Assembly: GCA_033807775.1 (NCBI GenBank) | Contig: CM066314.1 | Location: forward strand, 38,051,501-38,115,500 | Direction: 5' to 3' | DNA: 64,000 nt | Origin: Saussurea involucrata | Taxonomy: Eukaryota > Streptophyta > Magnoliopsida > Asterales > Asteraceae | Shown here: one piece after another, positions 55,598 to 64,000 of the stretch | Layout of the letters: each line of letters starts with the position of its first letter | Numbering within the stretch: position 1 is the stretch's first letter | Notes under the pieces: generated by a model | Told to the model about the DNA's origin: nothing | Database searches by the model: none | Seen by the model: the letters and a program-made list of their open reading frames with translations, nothing else | Translations under genes and position numbers: made by a program

Positions 55598-56863
55598 TTA
55601 GTTTTTCTTAGGTGCCCACTTAACCATGTATACACGTTTGTCAGTGGAAGTAGTTGGAATGGAAGGTTCAGCAGTCTTCGCAGCATTTGAAGATTCAGCT
55701 TTGTCTTTCTTCACTTTGGTTAATTTCTTAACCTCAGTGGTAGAATTCACCTTGACTTGATTTGCACCAGGGTTGGTCTTCTTTGCCTTGGGGGCAATCT
55801 TCACCTTAGCTATCTTTTCAGCTTTGGGGGCTGTGGGGCACTTACTAGCAATATGATCAGTGAGTCCACAGTGATAACATTTCCTATAGCTAAAAGTAGT
55901 TCTAGGACTATTTGAATGCTGAGCTTTTAATTTTGAATTGGAAGTGCCAGCACCAAGTAAACTATTGGCTTTAGAAATGGGACGAACATTCAGTTATTCA
56001 GATTTCTTACCAAGGACATCCACTCTGAGTCTAGGAGTAGATCGCTGAATAGATCCAGAGATCAGCTTCCTTGATCCATAGGGATGTGTCACTGAAGCTT
56101 TAGAAGCATTCAGCTTTGGTACTAAAGTACCCTTCTGAGGATTTTGATAAATAACAATTCCTTTACCTTTGTCTTTAGAGACAGAGGTAGATTTTGAATA
56201 AACCATTTTCTCCTTGCCTTTTGAGGAGGTAGGAGTTTCCTCAGGGATTGGTGTAATGGACGAGGAGCACTGAGAAGATGAAGTATCAGCGACTGAGGAT
56301 ACGAACGTTCCAAATTTAAGCATTGAACGCTCAATGGTTGGTTTTGAAGTTTCATATTTGTAACCCAAACCACGTTTATCACTCAGTGGAATTTGAGACT
56401 TTATTATCTCAGTGATCTTTGTTGAGGAATTACACCATCCTTCAACAGTAGCTTTTTCAGCTTTTAATGCAGCGATAGCTTCTGCTCGTTCGATTTTGAC
56501 TAGCTGATTTAAATATACTTGATCTTTAAAATCTTCTTCAATTTTAGAAAGCTTTTCTATTTGAAGATGACAGTTTTTAAGTTTTTCAGCGAGATCAAGG
56601 TTTTGGTTTTCAACCACAGTTTTGCCGTTCATGGCTTCGTATAAACTTCTAGTCAAGAGATCGATCTTACGGAGACTATCAACTTCATCAATATTTGCAA
56701 TATTGGTAAAAGAAAGAAGGCGATACCTGAATAGCAGAGGTTGAAGTGGAGGGAATGTCTGAACTTTCTTCCTCTTCTTCAATCTTGGCCATGAGACATT
56801 GATTTGCTTCATCATCTTCAGAATCAGATGATGATGCTTCTTCATCAGAAGCAGCCCAATCAT
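55598..56863 (-). pseudogene. Gag C-terminal region of E14
   Basis: Same frame as pol but offset by one from the gag N-terminal frame. Coiled-coil-like segment (IDLLTRSLYEAMNGK ... LKNCHLQIEKLSKIEEDF) at 56,500-56,680, then TAA at 55,994, a second zinc knuckle CYHCGLTDHIASKC near 55,835-55,880, lysine-rich sequence, then TAA at 55,598. Gag coats element RNA and forms the particle. The two stops and one frame change relative to 56,688-58,016 mean full-length Gag-Pol could not be made without recoding or splicing. Confidence 0.75.
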
Positions 56864-58016
56864 AGTCAGCCATCAGGCCTTTGCCTTTCTTCTTAAAGCT
56901 TTTCAGCTTCGCATATTTTTCTTTCAGCTTTGAGTATTTGTCATCTTTATTCCTTGGAACAAAGGATTTCTTTGTAAAATCTGAGGGTCTAGAAACTTTC
57001 TTAGACCTGCACTCGTTAGCAAAATGTCCTATCTTTTCGCAGTTAAAACAAGTAGCAGTAGCCTTATCAACAAAAATTGATGATTTAGGCTTATCAGTTA
57101 TGGAAAGAGGTTTGTTCTTTCTAAACATTTTCTTCTTGGCAAATCTCCTGAACTTTTTAGTTAGGAGAGCCAAGGATTCATCATCATCTGAAGAAACAGA
57201 ATCTGATGACCTTTCAGAGTTACTCTCTAACTCAGTGATAGTGACCGAGGGTCGCTGAGTAGAAAGTTCCTCTGAGATTAAAGCAACAGGGGTGCTTTTG
57301 GAATCTTTTACAAGATTCTTCTTAAGATGGCTTGATTGCTCATGATTCAACAACGTGCCATATAAGGTAGCAAGGGTCATTGATCTTAGATCCTTTGACA
57401 GCTTGAGACACATGGAATAATTGTCCCAGCTTTCAGGTAAACATTCTAGAAACTTTGTCAGCACTTCAAAGTTAGAATATTCCTTACCAACAGTTTTCAG
57501 ATCTATAATTAAACAATTAAAACGTTGGTGAACTTCAGAGAGAGTTTCATTCTTACCAGAAATGAAGCTTTCGTATTGTCTTACCAGGTTGATCTTTCTT
57601 GAGTCCTGGACTTCAGACGTTCCTTCATACTGAACACATATTGTGTCCCACATGGCTTTTGATGTTTTCAGATTCATGACGGAATGGTAGACTTCGTCAG
57701 GAAGAGCCATGGATAGTATGGATCTGGCTTTTGTATCTATAGCCACTTTCTTCTTATCTTCGTCAGTCCATTGATGGATTTCTTTAGGTACCAGCCTTTC
57801 TGGAATAGCAGGTCTATTCTCAGCGCCTGGAACTGCAGCATCAATTCTTACAGGGATGAATGGACCATTCTCAAGATAGTAAGGCATAGTAGGGTCTACA
57901 CCTTCTAAGAAGAGTGTCATCCTATTTTTCCATAAGTTGAAGTTATCTCTGGAAAATCTAGGGGGTTTTGCAAGAGAACCATTGTCTATATAATTTGTGT
58001 TTGTATTGGTCGCCAT
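56688..58016 (-). CDS. Copia gag, N-terminal part (E14)
   Basis: Starts at the ATG 67 bp inside the primer-binding site (MATNTNTNYIDNGSLAKPPR). Gag body: RFSRDNFNLWKNRMTLFLEG, then MWDTICVQYEGTSEVQDSRK and LTKFLECLPESWDNYSMCLK. Zinc knuckle CFNCEKIGHFANEC lies near residue 323. A lysine-rich region and an acidic end (AASDEEASSSDSEDDEANQC) follow. The frame stops shortly after SAIQ; the C-terminal gag continues in the next frame, so a one-base slip near 56,740 is likely. 442 codons. Confidence 0.9.
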   Translation of the reverse strand: MATNTNTNYIDNGSLAKPPRFSRDNFNLWKNRMTLFLEGVDPTMPYYLENGPFIPVRIDAAVPGAENRPAIPERLVPKEIHQWTDEDKKKVAIDTKARSILSMALPDEVYHSVMNLKTSKAMWDTICVQYEGTSEVQDSRKINLVRQYESFISGKNETLSEVHQRFNCLIIDLKTVGKEYSNFEVLTKFLECLPESWDNYSMCLKLSKDLRSMTLATLYGTLLNHEQSSHLKKNLVKDSKSTPVALISEELSTQRPSVTITELESNSERSSDSVSSDDDESLALLTKKFRRFAKKKMFRKNKPLSITDKPKSSIFVDKATATCFNCEKIGHFANECRSKKVSRPSDFTKKSFVPRNKDDKYSKLKEKYAKLKSFKKKGKGLMADYDWAASDEEASSSDSEDDEANQCLMAKIEEEEESSDIPSTSTSAIQVSPSFFYQYCKY

Positions 58017-58082
58017 TTTCAGATAATAGCAAGGAAGAGAAATATCTTAGATTAGATCTTGTTTATGAGATTAAACAAATCC

Positions 58083-58094
58083 GCTCTGATACCA
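58083..58094 (-). promoter_or_regulatory. Primer-binding site of E14
   Basis: Minus strand TGGTATCAGAGC, two bases from the end of the 5' LTR. tRNA-Met type, as usual in Sireviruses. The leader to the gag ATG is only about 66 bp. Confidence 0.93.
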
Positions 58095-58096
58095 CT

Positions 58097-59056
58097 TGTT
58101 GGTCCCGAAGGCCTATACAAGTTTGTAGAAGGGGGGGGGGTGGAATACAAACACACAGATTTTACTTTTCTAAATTGTTTATTGATAAATCATTAACAAT
58201 TTACAGCTTGTTGCGGAAACAAGATTAAGGATAAACCTAAATCTAAACAAGTTGGAACACTAAGATTTCTTGCACTAAGAGAGATAAGGAAATTACTAAT
58301 AATAACCTATCTGAGATAAGAGATTTGAACTTGTCCAGAGTTAGCAAGTTACTTCAAAAGAAGTGAGTTCATCTCTTTATATACTGCATGCATTTAATGC
58401 AAGTCAGTATATACTTTACACGTGTCATCAGCTGGTTGGTTGCATGTCATTGACTTTTGTTGACAACCTTAGTAGCCGTAAGGATGAACAGTGTAGTATC
58501 AGAGTGGTTGTACGATTTCAGATTTTCGGAGGTTCTTTTCTGACATTCCGTACGGAGGCGTGCAAGGGTGGTTAAGATAAAAGTACTTTGTACGGAGGAC
58601 TTCATGATCAGCTTTCGTTGATTCAGCGATTATCATTTTCTATTCAGCGAATGATAAAGTTCAGCGATAGCTGAAGTCTTGTACTTGATACTTCACGTTG
58701 AGTGGACAAATCTGAGTCTTCGCTGATCCGCATCAGTTCATTAGGAGACTTGTCGCTGGTTCTTGAGCTTGACGACTTCAGCGTAGAACCTTTGTTGACG
58801 TTAAACTTGTCTTCAGGGATCATAAGTAAACAACTAACTTATCATCGATCATCATAATGACTGAACAGACTCAGAGCATTAATGGTGAACAGTTTCGCTG
58901 AATGTTTAACTTAAAGAGCGAGAGTTCCTATCAGCGGTACTGGAAGATCTTAGTACTTATCAGCGATAGTGAAACTCTGATACATATTGTTTACTTACAA
59001 TTTTCACTAAGTATAAGAGAGGGTCATTATCAAATCACTGAGGGTTTGGATCAACA
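58097..59056 (-). repeat. 5' LTR of E14 (960 bp)
   Basis: Partner of 45,993-46,959. Carries the same TCAGCG/CGCTGA motif set, with one copy mutated (TATCATCGATC near 58,842). A 4-bp loss (GAGCTTGACGACTTC versus GAGCTTGATCTTCGACTTC) distinguishes it. The CAATT duplication follows at 59,057. Confidence 0.94.
58376..58384 (-). promoter_or_regulatory. TATA box of the E14 5' LTR
   Basis: On the minus strand the sequence reads GCAGTATATAAAGAGATG. It is the best TATA box in the LTR; transcription would start about 30 bp further along the minus strand. Confidence 0.65.
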
Positions 59057-59061
59057 CAATT

Positions 59062-60847
59062 TGTTGGGTTCAGATGAGATCAAGTCCGGACGTCCGCATG
59101 ATGGCTAGCCGGACGTCCGCGACATGTCTGGTGGGATATTTTAGTTTCCTTTTAAGACTTCTCTTTCCCTCTCTCTCATTCCTCACTTCATCCCAAAACC
59201 CAAATCAGATATCTCTCTCTCTAATGCCGAATTTCTCCCCCAAGAAACCCTAAATCTTCCCTCTCCTCTTCATCTTCTTCCCCCAAATCAAACCCCTCAC
59301 CATTGTTATGAACCTTAACCTTTCTAGAAACCTTTCACTTCATTTTCTTCATCAAGTTTCTAGGGTTTCATCCAACCCTTTTCACTCCACTTTGAAGATT
59401 GGGAGTTTGTGGTTCATCTTGGTGATTCTAGAGGTATTTTGGTTGGTGGATTCCAGTATGGTTAAGGTAATCTTCTCTTCATTTATGGAAGTTAGGGTTT
59501 TGGTATAAGTGGGTATTTTGGTGTAAAATGGTTGGAGAATGATTATACATGGTTAGATCTAATTATTGATGGTTGGAAACTTATGGATCTAGGTTTTTTG
59601 GAGGATTTGGCTTGAAGATGCAAGTTTCTTCAAAGGAGCTTACGTTTGGGGAAAATCTAGATTTGGCCTTAATCTAGCAAGGTGAGTTCAAGTTGATTTG
59701 TGAAAACTTTGTACATGCCAAAAATGTTATTTTTCAAGTACTTGTGTGTTTTACTTGAAATTATCAACTGTTAAGTGATTTGATGGGTTTAACCCCTTTT
59801 GACGTGTTTAATTTCACAAATGTTGTAAAACACCCATATTTGAGATTTTTGGATATTTTGATTTGTAGAAATCATAAATATGTCCTTAAAAGATTTATTG
59901 TTCAAAATGAAGTTTATTTAATGGTTTAATCATGTCAGTGTAATTGATTTTATAAACCATTTGGGAAATGCACAATTTAGTGTCATGAGTCATTTTGAGA
60001 ATTATAAGGGTATGAGTCCATTTGGGGAAACCCTTTGTTTAACCCGTGTCGAGTTTTGGGTTAATGATGATTTTGTGGTACTTGTTTACCTAAACGATGT
60101 TTAAATGCATTTTATGCTATGATGACCGTTATTTATGGGTCTAATGAGTCTTGAGCATTTTGTTCGGTTTTGACTTTAAGGAAGTCTTGGGGACATTTTG
60201 TCCAGTTTTGATGGCTCGATGTGGAGTCTTATTTAGGGGTTGCATTTATTGCAACATATTGCATGTTATTGCACATTATTGATACTTACATGCTCGGGTG
60301 CATTAGTCATTCCAGGATGGACATATTATTATAGACTGTGTTGCATTGGATCCATAGGCACGTAAGTCAGTATTTATTTGATGGTCTACTGGGTGTCGCA
60401 GAATTTGACTGGGCCGCATGTTTTATGACCTTTTACTTTTCAAGGATACACTAGGAGGGCTGAGTCCGGTTGAGCTGTCAGGTTGATTGATGGGCGTTTA
60501 TGACCTTCGCCATGTCGGGGCAATGCCATGGTTGTATCCCCGCTTGTGCCGAGCCTTTGGTGGTATTCTCAGTAATATTCCGCTAAGGTCAGCTGTCTCT
60601 TTGGGTGTGTCTTGAAAGGCATCGTATGGGACACTTGAGCTTTTATGCAGTGAAGTGTCGTACGATTAACACTGTTTGAGTGGCATACTTTTGTGTTCAT
60701 CCACTCTCAATGGATACGGGTCTCCCCCGTCGTTGGCCAACCTTACTTGGGATTTTAATATATCCATGTTTTATTATTGTTGGTCTTATACGATTAACTG
60801 CAATTGATGACTTTAATATTGGATTTCTCTCCATGTATATTAAAGTT
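59062..60847 (+). repeat. E13 3' LTR, second piece (1786 bp)
   Basis: Continues 45,871-45,992 after E14 and follows the E11 LTR (GGACGTCCGC motifs, TTTTAAGACTT, CAAGGTGAGTTCAAGTTG, CTTTGTACATGCCAAAAATG, GTCTCCCCCGTC). It ends where E15 begins; the remainder lies beyond the window. No coding sequence. Confidence 0.82.
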
Positions 60848-61142
60848 TGAATGAAGCAGATTGTAGAATCCAGATCCGTGCAACAATACAGAAATCGAAT
60901 ATGATATGCAATAAGTATTATGATTTCAACTGGTCATCCCTTTCATTAATCTTTCAGAGAGAATATTACAATACAGTGTTGAAAGTAAAAGAGACGATTA
61001 GCTTGTTTTTCCAAGCTAATCAACATTAAATACAATGGGCCCGTGGTTAACAAGCCCACGACCCGTTCACTAATAAGCTCTATTTTAATCAAATACAGTT
61101 TAACCCTTGAACTTTAAATCAACATTAAAACCTGCTCTAACA
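60848..61142 (-). repeat. 3' LTR of E15 (295 bp)
   Basis: Plus-strand ends TGAATGAAGCAG and CTGCTCTAACA form TG...CA with a partly inverted-repeat edge. The left flank is E13 LTR sequence (AAGTT at 60,843-60,847 as the expected duplication). Contains a short hairpin around TTAGCTTG(TTTTT)CCAAGCTAA near 61,000. Confidence 0.75.
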
Positions 61143-64000
61143 ATCTCCCCCTTTGATTTGAAGTTCGAGTTGGCGCTCAAGATCTCTCCAGTTGAATACA
61201 TATCTTTTGCGGAGCGCGAAGTGTACCTCGAACAATCTGATGGTACGGCGATAGTCGATGCGATCTTCAATCATTTCCAAGGCATTCCTAGCAGTTACTT
61301 CATTCGGATTCGGAACATAAGAATACCTTGGATTTTCAGACTCGTGCTGAATAATCTTTCGAAGAGCATCTCTGACGTTTAGGAGCGTGCCGTCGCAGAA
61401 TCTTTCCACCTGACTGAAGCGCATAAATTTCTTCTCTTTTTGCTCGTTGAGGTAGACAATCCCAAATTCTGGTTCCAGAGGCATAGCGTTCTCGGGATAC
61501 ATGTTTAACTCAGGTGCTTTCAGATTCGGCTTGATCAGATTTACCTTTTTCGCCTTGTTCTCGATAGTCATTTGGAGTTCCTTTAGATAAGACATCATGA
61601 TGGTGCGGACCAGGTATCGACGAACAGCTTCGAGTGCCTTTGTAATCTCTAGCGGTCGGATGGTTCTTGTACGTAAGTCTTTCAGAATAACCAGAAAATC
61701 GAGTGGTCGGAGGTTCTTGAAATCAGCTTCTGAAAATTTCCATTCGTTCCCATCTTCACGTCGAACAATGAAAACTGGGTAGACGATCCTCATAATACGT
61801 CTTGAATAGATACTGATTACCTCTGTGATTCGAAGTTTGGTTCTGACCTGGTTGACTGGAAGACACCGTTGCATCGTGCTGATATATCGGCGTTGAAATT
61901 CTGGGTCAAGGTTGTAGATACCCAGACAGAAGGTCGGCTCGATCGGTCGAAGCTTGTGTACGAACACCTTTTTCAAAGATTCCTCCAGATGAGGGATAAG
62001 TACCATGATCTTCTCCCAACGGATTTGTTGCTGTTGAGGAGAGGGAGGAAGATCAGAAGCTGTTGTGTGAGGAGCACTTGTCGGAAGATCGGAAGTAGTA
62101 GACTCGGGTCTTGTTGATGATGTTCCGGCGGGTTGAGCATAGTGAACGGGGGTTGCTCCATATAAATTTTGGAGCAGGAACTGATCGTAGTCAATATTGT
62201 CGTCCTCATCAGTAGGGAAGACCAAATTTACCTGGAGATTTACGGCACTGGCGGCTTTTTCGTACCATGCGTCTTCGGTCTCCGGGTTGGTCTCCCACTC
62301 TGGATCTATCATGTCCAGTATCGGTCTGTCTGACGAGTCAAAATCGACCAGTTCCTGTGTTGAACCCTCGGGCTTTTCAACCGTCGGGTCTTCTTCATCT
62401 GAAATCTCCATATCTATGACCATATCTGCTAGTGGCAACTCGGCTTCGGGTGCTTCTGATGTAGTTGCCGCAGTTGGGGGTTCCTGTTGAACCACAGTTG
62501 TAGTTTCGGCAGGCATGATCTGGACGGTCTCGGTTTGGCGTAGACGCTTCTCCCCCTCACGGTGATCAGGATCATCCTGGTCATCGTGCTTGCGTTTGAG
62601 ACCGCCGACTTGACTCTTACAAGTGTCTTCTAGTGAGCGGACCCTTTCAGACAGCGTGGCGAGCACTGTGTTGTAGTCGTTGAGGGTCGAGTCAATGGCG
62701 TCAAGGCGTGATGTTATAGATGAAGATGGAGCAGTGACCTGGGATCGGAGAACTGAGATCAGGTCTGCTTCAGTCGAGGCGGTTGTATCGGATTCCTGGA
62801 GCAGTTGGGCCAATAGCATCGTCTTTAAGGTATCCACCGAATAGATAGGTTGAGCAAATGTCGATGGATGTAGTGATGCGGTTTCGGCTTCAACGATCTT
62901 TGCTTTGCCTTTGATGGCTTTGGCGATCTCGTCGGTGACATGCTGTTCCAGTGCCTCGCGGACAGCCTTGAGGGTGCTGTCCAGGGACCCATGCGACACA
63001 AAGTCAGGGTGAATAACTTCGGGACCGCTTAGGTTACCCGTTGAGGCGTCTACCACATGGGTAGAGCCACCTACGTTCACAGTTGGCGTGGTGTTAGCTG
63101 TGGTAGGATTTCCCGCCGATCCTTGTGTTTCACCAAGAGGTGAAGACACTACGGTGGTTCCGATCGAGTCACGAAGAGTCTCGACTTGGTGTTGTACCTC
63201 TTCAAGTGTCCTAGCCAAAGATTGATCTATTACAAGTGGCTCTAGACTCGATGGTGCACGAAATGAAGTCGAGACCGGGGGCTGCTGGTCTCTTATTTCA
63301 ACACCAGCACTCTCCGAATGAGAGGCCGGTGGAGGTTGTGCTTGTTCCCCGTGTAATATTGAAACATCCGTCTGTTGTGAGACGGATGAGTGGATAAGGG
63401 GGTCGTGCAATTGCTCCGCTGGGTCCATGGAGTCTTCTTCAATACCCCGTCCCAACAAATGAGACGGGATAGCAGATGTGGCTACCCAGATATCGCTCGG
63501 TTCGATTCGCTTAGGAGCCTCGTTATCTTTACGGCTCAATCTTTCCTGGTTCAACTTTGAACGCAGTTCTCTCCGGCTCGCATATCCTAACTCCTCTACT
63601 TGTTCTCCCTCAGATGTCCTAGTAACAGGCCCGGTTCCAGTATGAGGTGGTGATTCAAGAGGGATTGGGACATTGTAGTTTGGGTTGTGTCCGATACCGC
63701 GAGGTATGTGTGTCAGGCGTATGGTACGGGTGGTATCGGAGTCCGTGGAGTCAGATTCCACGTCTTCAACATTGTGAGATGGTGAGGGGGGTTCGGTGAT
63801 ATACGAATCGGTCGAGTGATGTAGTATCGGTCTAGAGGATGGACCGGCTTGGGCTGAGCTGGAACCGGGTTGCGATTCCACTGCACAACCTACTCTCGTT
63901 CCCCTTCCTCTTACAACTAACGTTCCCCGCCCGACAACCCCTGCTTGTCGGGCCCTTCCACCTCTTACTCTCGGACCCTCACGTCTCTCGGGTCTAAGTC
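61137..64000 (-). CDS. Env-like / additional ORF of E15, 5' end beyond the window
   Basis: Open frame of more than 950 codons with no stop, continuing past 64,000. The GTG at 63,881 is not a real start; upstream codons stay open and are Gly/Arg-rich (GRGTLVVRGRGTRVG). Then a long Ser/Thr/Pro/Glu-rich, probably disordered region with a likely coiled coil near 62,620-62,740 (RLDAIDSTLNDYNTVLATLS), a basic patch LKRKHDDQDD, acidic stretches, and a folded-looking C-terminal 250 residues (VLIPHLEESLKKVFVHKL ... YPVFIVRREDGNEWKF ... RKRYVFNWRDLERQLEL). No signal peptide or clear membrane helix is seen. The last codon and the stop are the first six LTR bases. Function unknown; comparable frames sit between pol and the 3' LTR of Sireviruses. 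Confidence 0.82.
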   Translation of the reverse strand, partial: LRPERREGPRVRGGRARQAGVVGRGTLVVRGRGTRVGCAVESQPGSSSAQAGPSSRPILHHSTDSYITEPPSPSHNVEDVESDSTDSDTTRTIRLTHIPRGIGHNPNYNVPIPLESPPHTGTGPVTRTSEGEQVEELGYASRRELRSKLNQERLSRKDNEAPKRIEPSDIWVATSAIPSHLLGRGIEEDSMDPAEQLHDPLIHSSVSQQTDVSILHGEQAQPPPASHSESAGVEIRDQQPPVSTSFRAPSSLEPLVIDQSLARTLEEVQHQVETLRDSIGTTVVSSPLGETQGSAGNPTTANTTPTVNVGGSTHVVDASTGNLSGPEVIHPDFVSHGSLDSTLKAVREALEQHVTDEIAKAIKGKAKIVEAETASLHPSTFAQPIYSVDTLKTMLLAQLLQESDTTASTEADLISVLRSQVTAPSSSITSRLDAIDSTLNDYNTVLATLSERVRSLEDTCKSQVGGLKRKHDDQDDPDHREGEKRLRQTETVQIMPAETTTVVQQEPPTAATTSEAPEAELPLADMVIDMEISDEEDPTVEKPEGSTQELVDFDSSDRPILDMIDPEWETNPETEDAWYEKAASAVNLQVNLVFPTDEDDNIDYDQFLLQNLYGATPVHYAQPAGTSSTRPESTTSDLPTSAPHTTASDLPPSPQQQQIRWEKIMVLIPHLEESLKKVFVHKLRPIEPTFCLGIYNLDPEFQRRYISTMQRCLPVNQVRTKLRITEVISIYSRRIMRIVYPVFIVRREDGNEWKFSEADFKNLRPLDFLVILKDLRTRTIRPLEITKALEAVRRYLVRTIMMSYLKELQMTIENKAKKVNLIKPNLKAPELNMYPENAMPLEPEFGIVYLNEQKEKKFMRFSQVERFCDGTLLNVRDALRKIIQHESENPRYSYVPNPNEVTARNALEMIEDRIDYRRTIRLFEVHFALRKRYVFNWRDLERQLELQIKGGDC
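61143..61153 (-). promoter_or_regulatory. Polypurine tract of E15, inside the coding frame
   Basis: Minus strand AAGGGGGAGAT directly before the LTR TG. It primes plus-strand DNA synthesis and here also encodes the residues KGGD of the env-like frame. Confidence 0.85.

Larger units (their letters stand above)
45993..59056 (-). mobile_element. E14: complete Sirevirus-like copia element with env-like region (13,064 bp)
   Basis: LTRs 45,993-46,959 (967 bp) and 58,097-59,056 (960 bp) differ by about six substitutions, a 4-bp indel and poly-G length. Target duplication CAATT at 45,988-45,992 and 59,057-59,061. Order on the minus strand: LTR, primer-binding site, gag, pol, about 1 kb spacer, env-like region, purine tract AGGGGGAGAT, LTR. 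Large size, long LTRs and an extra frame between pol and the 3' LTR are diagnostic of the Sirevirus (SIRE/Maximus) lineage. Pol is intact; gag and env-like frames carry a few breaks. Confidence 0.93.
44345..60847 (+). mobile_element. E13: internally deleted gypsy element, split by E14 and E15
   Basis: Starts with the first 86 bp or so of an LTR (44,345-44,430), jumps to a non-coding internal tail (44,431-45,870), then a 3' LTR whose pieces are 45,871-45,992 and 59,062-60,847. The last roughly 650 bp of that LTR, by comparison with E11, should lie beyond the window on the far side of E15. All coding sequence is deleted. Homologous to E11 in both tail and LTR. Confidence 0.75.
60848..64000 (-). 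mobile_element. E15: 3' end of a Sirevirus-like retrotransposon, cut by the window end
   Basis: Seen: a 295-bp LTR (60,848-61,142), the purine tract complement ATCTCCCCCTT and one long minus-strand frame of env-like type running off the window. It interrupts the E13 LTR. Pol, gag and the 5' LTR would lie to the right. The Sirevirus assignment rests on the purine tract and the position and style of the frame, so it is an inference. Confidence 0.72.

Overview
This 64 kb window is plant nuclear DNA, almost certainly from a eudicot. It holds nested LTR retrotransposons of the Ty1/copia and Ty3/gypsy superfamilies, MITEs, a Mutator-like element, an LEA2-type membrane protein gene and a DYW-class PPR gene fragment. 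The large env-like Sirevirus reading frames would fit Asteraceae, but that is an impression and not something the sequence proves. No bacterial-type operon, rRNA, tRNA gene or CRISPR array is present. Nearly all long reading frames belong to transposable elements.

Layout. 1-13,553 is a nest of four copia elements. E1 (+, Ale-like, 1-2630) sits in the gag of E2 (+, 2631-5117, internally deleted). E2 abuts, and probably sits in, the gag/protease region of E3 (-, 5118-6130 and 12,851-13,553). E4 (-, 6131-12,850) is a complete, apparently intact copia element inserted in the E3 gag. 13,554-16,750 is low-copy-looking DNA with one host gene, an LEA2/NHL-type protein on the minus strand. 16,751-25,010 is E5, an old degenerate copia element interrupted by a solo LTR, E6 (22,607-24,092). 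25,011-28,678 holds a Tourist-like MITE (E7), a Pack-MULE-like element (E8, 25,573-28,057) carrying a broken DYW PPR gene, and a second MITE (E9). 28,679-30,560 is a solo gypsy LTR (E10).

30,668-44,208 is the 3' tail and LTR of a gypsy element (E11) split by a complete Tekay-type chromovirus (E12, -, 30,902-40,943, two 2505-bp LTRs, TSD TGTTG). From 44,345 to the window end lies a related, internally deleted gypsy element (E13). Its 3' LTR is split by a complete 13-kb Sirevirus-like copia element (E14, -, 45,993-59,056, TSD CAATT) and again by the 3' end of another env-bearing element (E15, -, 60,848 to beyond 64,000).

How things fit together. Insertion order can be read from target-site duplications and split reading frames. 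E4, E12 and E14 are young (near-identical LTRs); E3, E5, E11 and E13 are older hosts. The most unusual features are the Pack-MULE-like capture of a PPR gene with 92-bp terminal inverted repeats and a 9-bp target duplication; arrays of short CpG-containing motifs inside several gypsy LTR families (a different motif in each family, at broadly similar places); a possible intron in the E14 env-like region; and an intact env-like frame in E15 whose last codon and stop are supplied by the first six bases of the LTR.
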